Assembly: GCA_040902885.1 (NCBI GenBank)
Contig: JBBDWK010000053.1
Coordinates: 1 to 27,576 of the forward strand
From: JBBDWK01 sp040902885
GTDB taxonomy: Bacteria; Acidobacteriota; Terriglobia; Bryobacterales; Bryobacteraceae
Reading direction: 5' to 3'
Length of the DNA stretch: 27,576 bases
The notes below the pieces were generated by a model. That model searched no databases and was not told the DNA's origin. It worked only from the letters and a program-made list of their open reading frames with translations. The position numbers and the translations under genes were made by a program. This document shows positions 9,401 through 16,474 of this stretch, piece by piece. Numbering within the stretch: the first letter of the stretch is position 1; the number at the start of each line of letters is the position of its first letter.

Positions 9401-9883
9401 CAGAGCAGCGGCGTCATCACGCTCCGCACGGGCTTCCCCTTCTCCGTCACCGGCGGCAACCTCAACACCAACTCGACAACTTATCCCGACCGAGTCGCCG
9501 ACGGCCGGCTATTCGACGACGCCTCGCGCCAGCTCTGGTACGACCCGGCCGCGTTCCGGCGCACCGACTGCAACATCCAGAATCGTCCGGAGCTCTGCCA
9601 TTACGGCAACAGCGCCTCCGACGCGCTCATCACCCCCGGATTGGCCAATTTTGATTTGTCACTCGCCAAAAACTGGAAGTTCAGTCCGCTCGGCGATCGC
9701 GGCCGGCTACAGTTCCGCGCGGAAGCTTTTAACGCGTTCAACAGCCCTCAGTTCGGCCAGCCAACCGGTCTGACCTACGCCTCGAATGACTCCATCATTC
9801 CGGACGGCCCGCGCGTCGGCGAGGCCAGGAGTCTGCGGCAGCCGATGCGGATCTTCCAGTTTGGCCTGAAGCTGTATTTCTAA
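6434..9883 (+). CDS. Oar-like TonB-dependent receptor with carboxypeptidase-regulatory domain (1)
   Basis: A 1149-residue outer-membrane protein. Order: signal peptide (1-22, ending LLAQ); a carboxypeptidase-regulatory-like beta-sandwich (about 26-110, with TVSDATGAVVPGANV and NGNYSFPLIEIGDYTV); a plug-like domain (about 115-260, VELPIVNRNF, then QRDANQRVTLDGV); and a long beta-barrel with aromatic strands and periodic RNQFG and YFQDEWRATRKLTINMGLRW segments, ending LKLYF with the terminal Phe usual for barrel insertion. This is the architecture of Oar-like receptors amplified in Acidobacteria, thought to import large glycan or peptide ligands; the ligand is unknown. The frame is open back to a TTG at 6284, overlapping the TPR gene, but the ATG at 6434 is preferred for its signal peptide and the AGGGGG 7 nt upstream. 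No SusD-like partner is nearby. Confidence 0.92.
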   Translation: MSSLTVRILGSLFLSSLWLLAQTTSTEVLGTVSDATGAVVPGANVTLLRTQTGERRTTVSDNNGNYSFPLIEIGDYTVTIEMQGFKSQTKTGVHVEYQQKARVNVQLEVGAATERVEVVATGVELKTDDASLGATIDHKRVVELPIVNRNFASLVVLTPGVQFGTRMGLSPHSTAGSFFPGATQVSANGQRDANQRVTLDGVIASEPLVNTVYFNPSIDAIEEVKVHTGSYSAEYGMNNGANVQVALKSGSNDFHGTFFEFLRNDAADARDYFLNFQVPAGSPRQQKNRLRRNQFGAWLAGPVLLPKIYNGKDRTFWSFNYEGTRETQESVQQAFWFPEAFRNGDFSALLTPLIRNGVPVRAPTVIYDPLTGEPFRDMQGNITNIIPPSRINRNAQNFVNTYLPLPQFTPDDVVDTNVIRSVPNVLYQNQYFARLDHQFSVKDRIFGRFATLHGDYAINNINPNFPSTQRIQNYNVAFQHLHTFSPTTLNEFRVGFNKVNNDQTNRRSNTDFDPDTLGVGQFRVAVDNNRKFRPDETGIPPTGIIGGDGGARFDLNGIYQFSDNLSFIRQSHNFKAGFELLRYGLDRAAANVPLGNLTCCPGGYNLAGWLLGYPATASSAEGLVWTAPRQNRWGAYFQDEWRATRKLTINMGLRWDFFQVPHDVNKKWRSLRLDILTQATDGRQLPTVVPEPNTDFDFYGTDNRYFMPRVGIAYRATDKWVIRAGGGWFANVQQMNNMTILDLQPPYSGTFGFNQVDQAALTIPISYGGRDSTATTRRFTQTSPILTLANPFPGQGTAAARTNVLAFTPDNKASSVVQWSLDIQRELPWSTILTAGYVGSKTSHIDNTISNFNSPATPSTDTDFNSRRPWQAYVSRGEGDQARLLGNIRYLDSFANANYHALQVQVQKRYSNGFTAGLAYTFSKALGEGYGRNDPAGGVNSTYQDPNDRRQNRGRYGFDVTHNAVLNYVWEVPLFANSRGLLYSVFGGWQSSGVITLRTGFPFSVTGGNLNTNSTTYPDRVADGRLFDDASRQLWYDPAAFRRTDCNIQNRPELCHYGNSASDALITPGLANFDLSLAKNWKFSPLGDRGRLQFRAEAFNAFNSPQFGQPTGLTYASNDSIIPDGPRVGEARSLRQPMRIFQFGLKLYF

Positions 9884-9922
9884 TACGGAGCGATCTCTCG
9901 CACCCGGGCCAATTCAGGATGT

Positions 9923-9951
9923 TTGACTCTACCGGTCACGCGGCCTACAAT
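9923..9951 (+). promoter_or_regulatory. Sigma70-type promoter for the second Oar-like receptor
   Basis: TTGACT (9923-9928) and TACAAT (9946-9951) each match consensus at 5 of 6 positions and are separated by exactly 17 nt. The predicted transcript start is about 9958, giving a 5' leader of about 116 nt before the ATG at 10074. It is the best promoter match seen in the window and implies the two receptor genes can be expressed separately. Confidence 0.65.
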
Positions 9952-10073
9952 CGTTGAGAATAACTAGCTTCTGTGGGCCTCCAACGGAACCGCGCGGTTT
10001 CAGTGTAATCCCGCCATGGACCGCGATCATGGACCGGAGAGCCTCATCTTGGATTAAGGAAGAGGGTTTTGTA

Positions 10074-13000
10074 ATGAGATCAGTTCTTCGCTTCGCGATA
10101 GTTTACGCCTTCGGCCTGTCGCTCGCGCTGGCGCAATTCAATACGGGCTCGGTATCGGGCACCATCACGGATCCGAACGGCGCAGTGGTCCCAGCAGCCA
10201 GGATCGAGGCGCATGACGACAAGACCGGCGTCAGACTGGAGACTGTTTCCACCGACGCCGGGTTGTATGTCTTCCCGAGCTTGCAGGTAGGCAACTATAA
10301 TCTCGCGGTTGAGAAAGCCGGGTTCAAGAAGCTGAACCGCAGCGGCATCGACGTTCGCGTGGGACAGCGGCTCACTCTCGATCTGCAGCTCGAAGTGGGA
10401 GACGTGCAGCAGACCGTCGAGGTCACCGGCGTGGCGCCGGTGCTCGAAGCCAGCACGAGCGAGCGCGGGCAGAGCTTCGCTCCGAAATTCATGGAGACGC
10501 TGCCTCTGTTCACGGGCGGGATCCGGAACCCGGAGGCTTTCGTCGCCTACATGCCGGGCGTGAACTCGAACCGCGAGCAGAGCATCAACGGTTCGGGCGG
10601 GCGCGCGAAAGAAGTCATGATCGACGGTGCGAGCCTGATTATTCCGGAGTCGGGCGGGACGGTCTTCAACTTCCCCGCGGCGGAAATGTTTGGCGAGTTC
10701 AAGCTGTTGACTGGAACTTACTCGGCCGAGCATGGCCGTTTCGGCGGCGGTGTGGAACTGTTCATCACCAAGTCGGGCAATAACGATTTGCACGGGCGCG
10801 GCTACTGGAACCTGCGGCGGGACATCTTCAATGCCAACCAGTGGGGCAATAACCGAAGTGGCGTAACGCGCCCGAAGGAGCGGTTTAATGAGGCTGGTTT
10901 TGCTCTGGGGGGTCCGGTTTGGATTCCGAAAGTCTTGGATGGCCGGAACAAGACGTTCTGGTACTTCACTTACACCAGAGATCTGCGGCCGGCAACCGCG
11001 GCATTTGGGCTGAGTACGGTTCCGACGGCGGCGATGAAATCCGGGAACTTTTCGGGTTTCCGGATCTACGATCCCGCGACTACCGCCGGCGATACCCGCC
11101 TGCCGTTTCCGAACAACGTGATTCCCGCCAGCAGCTTCAGCCGCGTGGCCAATAATATCCTGCCGTTCATTCCCGATCCGGACGTGGGAACTTTGCAGAA
11201 TAATCTGAACTTCACAAACGTAAGTGCGCTCACTGATAACGTCTGGAGTCTGAAGATCGACCACGCATTCACGCCGAACAACCGCCTGGCGTACTTCCAT
11301 AGCCTCCAGAACCAGAACGTCGACAACTCAACTTTTCTGCCGGGCCCGCTCGGCCAGGGTCTGGGCGAGAACACCCAGAAGCCCATGTACTATCGCGTCA
11401 ATCACGATTGGGTGCTGCGGCCCACGGTCCTGCTGCATTCCACCTTCGGCTACAGCGAGACACGGCAGGGCTGGGACAATCCGCTGCAGAGCGGCTTCGC
11501 TTCCAAGGTTGGCCTGAGCGTGCCGACGGACGCGACACCGCGCATCCGATTCTCGGCCCGGGACCTGCTGACGCCTTGGGGCGTTCAGGACGGCAAAGTA
11601 AACAACGGCGGGCAGGACAACGTTACCTATCACGTGAATTCCCATCTCACCTGGATTCGCGGAAAGCACGAATTCAAGATGGGTGGGGACTTCCGGCGCC
11701 TCCAAACGATCGCTTTCGATGCGGCGGGCACCAACGGGCTGTTCAATTTCGAAAATTTCCAGACGGCTCTGCCGTCGGAACTGGCCAACACGGGGCACAG
11801 CTTTGCAAGTTTTCTGCTGGGCGCACCGGATCGCGTGGAGTTCACCACTCTGCCGGTTCCCGACCCGCAGATTCGCTATGGCTATCATGCCGGCTACTTC
11901 CAGGACAACTGGAAGGTAACTCCGGGACTCACATTGAATCTGGGGTTCCGGTATGAGGTGCCGGTGGGCTGGCACATGGCCAATTACCAGTACTCGTCCT
12001 TCGATCCGGACAAGCCCAATCCGGCGGCGGGCGGCCTGCCGGGCGCGATGATCTTCATGGGACCCGGACCCGGGCGCACGGGCACGAAACGCCCCTATTC
12101 GACCGACTTCAGCAACTTCGGGCCGCGAGCCGGATTCGCCTATCAACTGACATCGAAGACCGTCCTGCGCGGCGGATTCGGCATCTTCTACCAGACTCTG
12201 GGCAACGGCGGTTGCGGCTGCACCCTGGGATTCGCCGGACGGCCGGGCGTGCTGCAGTCCGACGGCCGGAACCCGGCCTTTCTCTGGGACGGCGGCGTGC
12301 CGGTCCCGCAGGGCGCGCGGCCGCCGTTCATCGACCCCAGCTTCGGCAACTTCCTCGACGTAGACTACACCGGCCCGGACTTCGGTGCGGCTCCGCGAGT
12401 TTACAATTGGAGCCTCAACGTGCAGCATGAGGCCAAAGGTTTTCTGTTCGACGTCGCATACGTCGGCAACCGGGGACACCGCCTGAATTCGACGCTCGAT
12501 TTCAACCAGGTTGATCCGAACCGCCTGGCGCTCGGCCCGCTGCTGCGTCAGAGGATCGACTCGCCGGCGGTAATTGCGGCCGGCTTCGCCAAGCCTTACG
12601 AGAGTTTCCCTAATAATGAAACGCTCGCCCAGGCTTTACGGCCGTACCCGCAATTCCGCAACGTCGCGGACCGCAATTCCGGCGACGGGCGGACGTGGTA
12701 CGACTCGCTTCAGACCAAAGTAGAGCGGCGCTTCGGCGCCTGGCAGATGATGGCCGCCTACACGTGGTCGAAGTCCCTGGCGCTCGTTCACTACCGGCAG
12801 ATCTTCAGCCAGCACTTCTCGGTTGGCGCGCAGGACAATTACAATCTGGACGATCAGAAGTCGTTTCTGTCTTTCGACCAGCCCCACATGTTTAACTGGT
12901 TGAACTCGTTCGACCTCCCATTCGGCAACGGGCGCAGATACCTTAGCGGCGCCAACCGTGCGGTGGATGCCGTGGTCGGCGGCTGGACGATCGCCACCAT

Positions 13001-13496
13001 CCAGCGCTACTACACGCCGAATCCGATCGACATCGCGTCGCCGAACACCCTCTCGAACGTTCTCTTTACTCAGTATCGGAAGGCCAACTCGACCGGCGCG
13101 CCGATCCGCGCTAACGGCGAACGCGGCGCTCTCGATCCCGGCAATCCGAACGTCCGCTGGTTTACGCCCTGCACCGCCGCGGGAGCCGCATGTGTAAATG
13201 GCACCGCGCCCTTCGCCAATCCGGGGGAGTTCGAATTCGGCAGCGCCGCCCGCTACCACACGCAGTTCCGCAATCCCGTTGTTCTGCAGGAGAACCTGTC
13301 CATCGCCAAGCGTTTCAATGTGGTCTACGTCGGGGAGCAGGCTCTGCAGTTCCGCTATCGCGCCGACTTCTTCAACCTGTTTAACCGGACCAATTTCGGC
13401 GTGAATGCGAATTACAACAGCCCGGACTTCGGCCGTGCCACCGCGCCGCAGCAGGGTGCGCGTCTGATTACCATGGGCCTGTTGCTGGAGTTCTGA
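10074..13496 (+). CDS. Oar-like TonB-dependent receptor with carboxypeptidase-regulatory domain (2)
   Basis: A 1140-residue outer-membrane receptor with the same plan as its upstream neighbour but clearly divergent from it. Signal peptide 1-20 (FGLSLALAQ); regulatory beta-sandwich about 25-110 (GTITDPNGAVVPAARI, DAGLYVFPSLQVGNYNL); plug-like region about 115-270 (METLPLFTGGIRNPEAF, VMIDGASL); then a large barrel (YHAGYFQDNWKVTPGLTLNLGFRYEV, VDFNQVDP-type loops) ending MGLLLEF. A cysteine cluster (GGCGCTLGF, about residue 710) and a second Cys pair (about 1035-1042) lie in predicted loops and could form disulfides. The frame is open from 9954, but the ATG at 10074 has an AGGAAGAGGG tract 7 nt upstream and gives the signal peptide. 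Tandem non-identical copies suggest different ligands; none can be named. Confidence 0.92.
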   Translation: MRSVLRFAIVYAFGLSLALAQFNTGSVSGTITDPNGAVVPAARIEAHDDKTGVRLETVSTDAGLYVFPSLQVGNYNLAVEKAGFKKLNRSGIDVRVGQRLTLDLQLEVGDVQQTVEVTGVAPVLEASTSERGQSFAPKFMETLPLFTGGIRNPEAFVAYMPGVNSNREQSINGSGGRAKEVMIDGASLIIPESGGTVFNFPAAEMFGEFKLLTGTYSAEHGRFGGGVELFITKSGNNDLHGRGYWNLRRDIFNANQWGNNRSGVTRPKERFNEAGFALGGPVWIPKVLDGRNKTFWYFTYTRDLRPATAAFGLSTVPTAAMKSGNFSGFRIYDPATTAGDTRLPFPNNVIPASSFSRVANNILPFIPDPDVGTLQNNLNFTNVSALTDNVWSLKIDHAFTPNNRLAYFHSLQNQNVDNSTFLPGPLGQGLGENTQKPMYYRVNHDWVLRPTVLLHSTFGYSETRQGWDNPLQSGFASKVGLSVPTDATPRIRFSARDLLTPWGVQDGKVNNGGQDNVTYHVNSHLTWIRGKHEFKMGGDFRRLQTIAFDAAGTNGLFNFENFQTALPSELANTGHSFASFLLGAPDRVEFTTLPVPDPQIRYGYHAGYFQDNWKVTPGLTLNLGFRYEVPVGWHMANYQYSSFDPDKPNPAAGGLPGAMIFMGPGPGRTGTKRPYSTDFSNFGPRAGFAYQLTSKTVLRGGFGIFYQTLGNGGCGCTLGFAGRPGVLQSDGRNPAFLWDGGVPVPQGARPPFIDPSFGNFLDVDYTGPDFGAAPRVYNWSLNVQHEAKGFLFDVAYVGNRGHRLNSTLDFNQVDPNRLALGPLLRQRIDSPAVIAAGFAKPYESFPNNETLAQALRPYPQFRNVADRNSGDGRTWYDSLQTKVERRFGAWQMMAAYTWSKSLALVHYRQIFSQHFSVGAQDNYNLDDQKSFLSFDQPHMFNWLNSFDLPFGNGRRYLSGANRAVDAVVGGWTIATIQRYYTPNPIDIASPNTLSNVLFTQYRKANSTGAPIRANGERGALDPGNPNVRWFTPCTAAGAACVNGTAPFANPGEFEFGSAARYHTQFRNPVVLQENLSIAKRFNVVYVGEQALQFRYRADFFNLFNRTNFGVNANYNSPDFGRATAPQQGARLITMGLLLEF

Positions 13497-13503
13497 CGTA
13501 AGG

Positions 13504-13564
13504 ACCGCTCCCTCATGGTCGCGGCTCGGTAAGTCTTTCAGAGCCGCGACCGTGAGGGAGCGGT
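13504..13564. repeat. Long palindromic element (REP/MITE-like hairpin)
   Basis: Left arm 13504-13527 and right arm 13541-13564 are 24 bp each and complementary at 23 positions plus one G-T wobble pair, around a 13-nt loop. The stem is very GC rich. There is no T-tract after either arm, so it is not a textbook intrinsic terminator. It begins 8 nt after the stop of the second receptor and ends 22 nt before the GTG of the Omp85-type gene, so it could still cause termination, attenuation or mRNA protection. No second copy was noticed in this window. Confidence 0.85.
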
Positions 13565-13585
13565 TGCCGGCAGGCGTGCTAAACT

Positions 13586-14863
13586 GTGCCAGAACTGCGT
13601 CAGGTGACAGCTTTGCATGTAGGAGCATCCACAGTACTCGCGCTCGCCCTTGCGCTTCCTCTTCCCGCTCAATTTTCCTCCCGCGCCGAAGAGATTCAGG
13701 CTGCCCGGGAACGCAAGGCGCGTACGCTTCAGCCCGACGTGCTTGCCAAGCCCGAGAGGACACTACTGAACCTTAAGGACAACAAGGTTCTGGAGCGCCT
13801 AAGCGCCGGGGTCGGCGGTTTCCGTTTGAAGCTGGGCGGCCTTGTCACGGGCGGCGGTTTTGCCCTCGGCCCCGAGTATCTGCGCCGCGACATCCGCGAC
13901 GGCAGCTTCTTCTTCCGCGCATCCGCCCAGGCCTCTACCCGGCGTTATCAGCAGCTTGAGATCGAACTGGGATCGCCCGGCCTTGTTCGCAACCGCCTGT
14001 ACTTCGATCTGTTCGCCGCGCGGCACGACTACCCGGCGATGAATTACTATGGCCCGGGTCCCGATTCGGATAAGGGCGGCCGGAGCAGCTTCCGCCGCGA
14101 GGGCCTGGAGTTTGAATCGCTGGTAGGCGTCCGCGTGCTGCCCAGGCTGTCCTGGGGGGTAAGCACGGCGTATCTGACTTTCAACACCGGCCCCGGCAGC
14201 GATCGCCGTCTCATCTCCACCGAGCAGGCCTTTACTCCGGATCGCGTTCCCGGCCTGGACCACCAGACGGATTTTATTCGCGCTGCCACTTTCGTCCGGT
14301 ACGATTCGCGCGATAATCCGGGCGGGCCGCGAAGCGGCGGCCTTTACCTCGCACAGCTCAGTTCGTACTCGGACCGGACTTTGAAGCTGCACGATTTTCA
14401 GCGCCTCGATATCGAGCTGCAGCAGTATCTCCCGCTATTCAACAAGCGGCGCGTCTTTGCATTACGGGGCAAAACGGCGATCACTTTGAACGACCGGCCC
14501 GGCAGCGTCCCCTTCTACCTGCAGCCGGTTCTGGGAGGCTCCGACGATCTGCGCGGCTTCCGCCCTTTCCGGTTCTACGATCGGAACCTGATTGTGCTCA
14601 ACGGCGAGTACCGTTGGGAAGCCTTCTCGGGCCTGGATATGGCGCTCTTCGTGGACGGGGGCAAAGTGTTTGCCCATAGGTCGAATTGGAACTTCCGCAA
14701 TCTGGAAGGGTCGGCCGGATTCGGCTTGCGGTTCAACATCCGCAACAGCACCTTTCTGCGGACCGACGTAGGTTTCAGCCATGAGGGATTCCAGGTCTGG
14801 ATCAAATTCAACGATGTCTTCGGCGGAGGTTCCGGAACGGCGGCGAGTCCGCGCGTCCGCTAG
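13586..14863 (+). CDS. Omp85/BamA-type outer-membrane barrel protein lacking POTRA domains
   Basis: A 425-residue exported beta-barrel protein resembling the bacterial surface antigen (Omp85 C-terminal) family. A hydrophobic signal (about 14-27, LALALALPLPAQ) is followed by a short charged stretch (30-65), then alternating amphipathic strands from about 75 to 412. The family's L6-loop signature is recognisable: LGGSDDLRGFRPF (316-328), with L-R-G-F matching the conserved (V/L)RG(F/Y), followed by NLIVLNGEYRW and MALFVDGGKVF strands. No POTRA repeat fits in the short N-terminal region, unlike BamA or TamA, so it is probably a stand-alone barrel or a secretion or lipid-linked porter. Start is uncertain: GTG at 13586 or a second in-frame GTG at 13604, which gives a tidier signal peptide. 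After the barrel a Gly/Ser-rich tail is present. It is followed 4 nt later by the kinase-like gene. Confidence 0.8.
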   Translation: MPELRQVTALHVGASTVLALALALPLPAQFSSRAEEIQAARERKARTLQPDVLAKPERTLLNLKDNKVLERLSAGVGGFRLKLGGLVTGGGFALGPEYLRRDIRDGSFFFRASAQASTRRYQQLEIELGSPGLVRNRLYFDLFAARHDYPAMNYYGPGPDSDKGGRSSFRREGLEFESLVGVRVLPRLSWGVSTAYLTFNTGPGSDRRLISTEQAFTPDRVPGLDHQTDFIRAATFVRYDSRDNPGGPRSGGLYLAQLSSYSDRTLKLHDFQRLDIELQQYLPLFNKRRVFALRGKTAITLNDRPGSVPFYLQPVLGGSDDLRGFRPFRFYDRNLIVLNGEYRWEAFSGLDMALFVDGGKVFAHRSNWNFRNLEGSAGFGLRFNIRNSTFLRTDVGFSHEGFQVWIKFNDVFGGGSGTAASPRVR

Positions 14864-14867
14864 GAAT

Positions 14868-16466
14868 ATGATATTGCGGCGCCTTGCACTCTTGCTGGTC
14901 GCGCTCGCGCAGGTTTCGGGGGCGCCGCGCTTCTACGACGACGATCCCATCCGCGCCGAGCCGAAGCCGTTGCAGGTAGACAGCGCGCTCAGCCGCAAGA
15001 TCAGCGACTATTACGATTTCTTCCTCAACACGCTCGGCCATCCGGGCGAGAGACACAAGAAGGACCATTTGATCCCGGCGCAGGGCATTAACACGCTGGG
15101 CGAAGTGCCCGACGGCCCATGGTACGCCAACCGGCACTACTTCAAACGCATGTCCGTGAAAGAACTGGTCGCGGGACCGGGCAACTCGACGCCTCCTTCC
15201 ATGGACGGGCAGTGGACCGTGGTGGCCGCCAAGAACGAAGGCATCACTCCCGGCTTCACCATCGTGGATGCGGCACGCAGGCGTTACATCGTGAAGTTCG
15301 ATCCCAGCCGCAATCCCGAGCTCGCCACCTCGGCCGACGTCATCTCCTCGAAATTCTTCCACGCGCTGGGCTATCACGTTCCCGAAAACTACATCGTCCA
15401 CTTTCCGCCGGATCAGCTCCGCATCGGTGAGGAAACCATGCTGACCGACCGGCTCGGCAAGCAGCGCCGGATGACGCAGCGCGATGTCACCGAAATCCTG
15501 CTGAACGTTCCGCGCAGCTCCGAGGGCACGTACCGCGCCGTCGCCAGCCTCTATCTGCCCATCAAGCCAATCGGTCCGTTCCGCTACCACAGCACGCGCA
15601 GCGACGATCCCAACGACATCGTGCCGCACGAGCACCGGCGGGATCTCCGCGGGCTCAACGTGTTCTGCGCGTGGCTCGCGCACGACGATTCGCGGGCCAT
15701 CAACACGCTCGACGGGCTGGTCACCGAGAACGGGGTGCAATTCGTGAAGCACTTCCTCATCGACTTCGGCTCCACGCTGGGCAGCGCCAGCAACGGTCCC
15801 AACACGCCCCGCTCCGGTCCCGAGTACCTCTTCGCGTGGAAGCCCGCGATCTTCCAGGTCTTTACGATGGGCCTCTTCGTGCCTGAATGGGCGCGCGCCA
15901 AGTATCCCGACATTCCCTCCGTCGGAACTTTCGAAGCCGACGTCTTCAACGCGGAGCGCTGGGTGGCCGAGTACCCCAATCCCGCCTTCTCCAACCGCCT
16001 GCCCGACGACGCCTTCTGGGGCACCCGGCAGGTGATGGCTTTCACGGACGAAGAGATTCGCGCGATGGTCCGGACAGGCGAGTACAGCGACCCCGAGGCC
16101 GAAAAATACGTCGCCGACTGCCTTATCAAGCGCAGGGACAAGATCGGGCGTGCCTTCTTTTCGAAGGTGCTTCCCCTCGATCGCTTTCGCGTTGAAGACG
16201 GCCGGCTCGCCTTCGACGACCTGGAAGTACAGCACGGCTTTCGGGAGTCGCGTACTCACACCGTCCAATGGTCCCGCTACGACAACGGCAGCGGAGAGAA
16301 GACGGAGCTTCCCGGACAGACCACTTTCACCTTGCCGCAGCCTTCTCCCGCGGCGGATTATTTATGCGCGGTAATCCGTGGAGAAGATGCGCGGAAGACC
16401 GTAACCGCTTACCTGCGCGTGCGTGGCGGCAAGGCCGAGGTAGTCGGGCTGACGCGTACCTGGTGA
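14868..16466 (+). CDS. Predicted secreted protein with PI3K/HipA-like kinase motifs
   Basis: This 532-residue protein has a signal peptide (4-18, LALLLVALAQVSGA) and no recognised name. Seen in the sequence: Y-I-V-K-F-D-P with K143 as a possible ATP-binding lysine, then a helix-like stretch leading to FFHALGYHVPEN (163-174) as after the C-helix in HipA/PI4K-like folds; HDDSRAIN (272-279), fitting HxDx4N with D274 and N279; and FLIDFGSTLG (296-305) with DFG at 299-301, close to the IDFG motif of phosphatidylinositol kinases. Order and spacing fit a kinase-fold catalytic core within about 115-330. Residues 440-532 look like a beta-rich tail domain. A kinase fold in an exported protein is unusual, as ATP is scarce outside the cytoplasm. 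The ATG at 14868 lies 4 nt after the Omp85-type gene, so the two are very likely co-transcribed. Function is unproven. Confidence 0.8.
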   Translation: MILRRLALLLVALAQVSGAPRFYDDDPIRAEPKPLQVDSALSRKISDYYDFFLNTLGHPGERHKKDHLIPAQGINTLGEVPDGPWYANRHYFKRMSVKELVAGPGNSTPPSMDGQWTVVAAKNEGITPGFTIVDAARRRYIVKFDPSRNPELATSADVISSKFFHALGYHVPENYIVHFPPDQLRIGEETMLTDRLGKQRRMTQRDVTEILLNVPRSSEGTYRAVASLYLPIKPIGPFRYHSTRSDDPNDIVPHEHRRDLRGLNVFCAWLAHDDSRAINTLDGLVTENGVQFVKHFLIDFGSTLGSASNGPNTPRSGPEYLFAWKPAIFQVFTMGLFVPEWARAKYPDIPSVGTFEADVFNAERWVAEYPNPAFSNRLPDDAFWGTRQVMAFTDEEIRAMVRTGEYSDPEAEKYVADCLIKRRDKIGRAFFSKVLPLDRFRVEDGRLAFDDLEVQHGFRESRTHTVQWSRYDNGSGEKTELPGQTTFTLPQPSPAADYLCAVIRGEDARKTVTAYLRVRGGKAEVVGLTRTW

Positions 16467-16474
16467 CAGCATCG

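Noticed and set aside
9954..10073. Upstream extension of the second receptor
   Set aside because: It would begin upstream of or at the predicted transcript start and put the signal peptide internally; ATG 10074 has a good ribosome-binding site.
14808..16268. 486-codon minus-strand open frame under the kinase-like gene
   Set aside because: The plus strand has a signal peptide, ordered kinase-like motifs and tight spacing to its neighbour; the antisense product is low-complexity Gly/Val/Arg/His-rich sequence.
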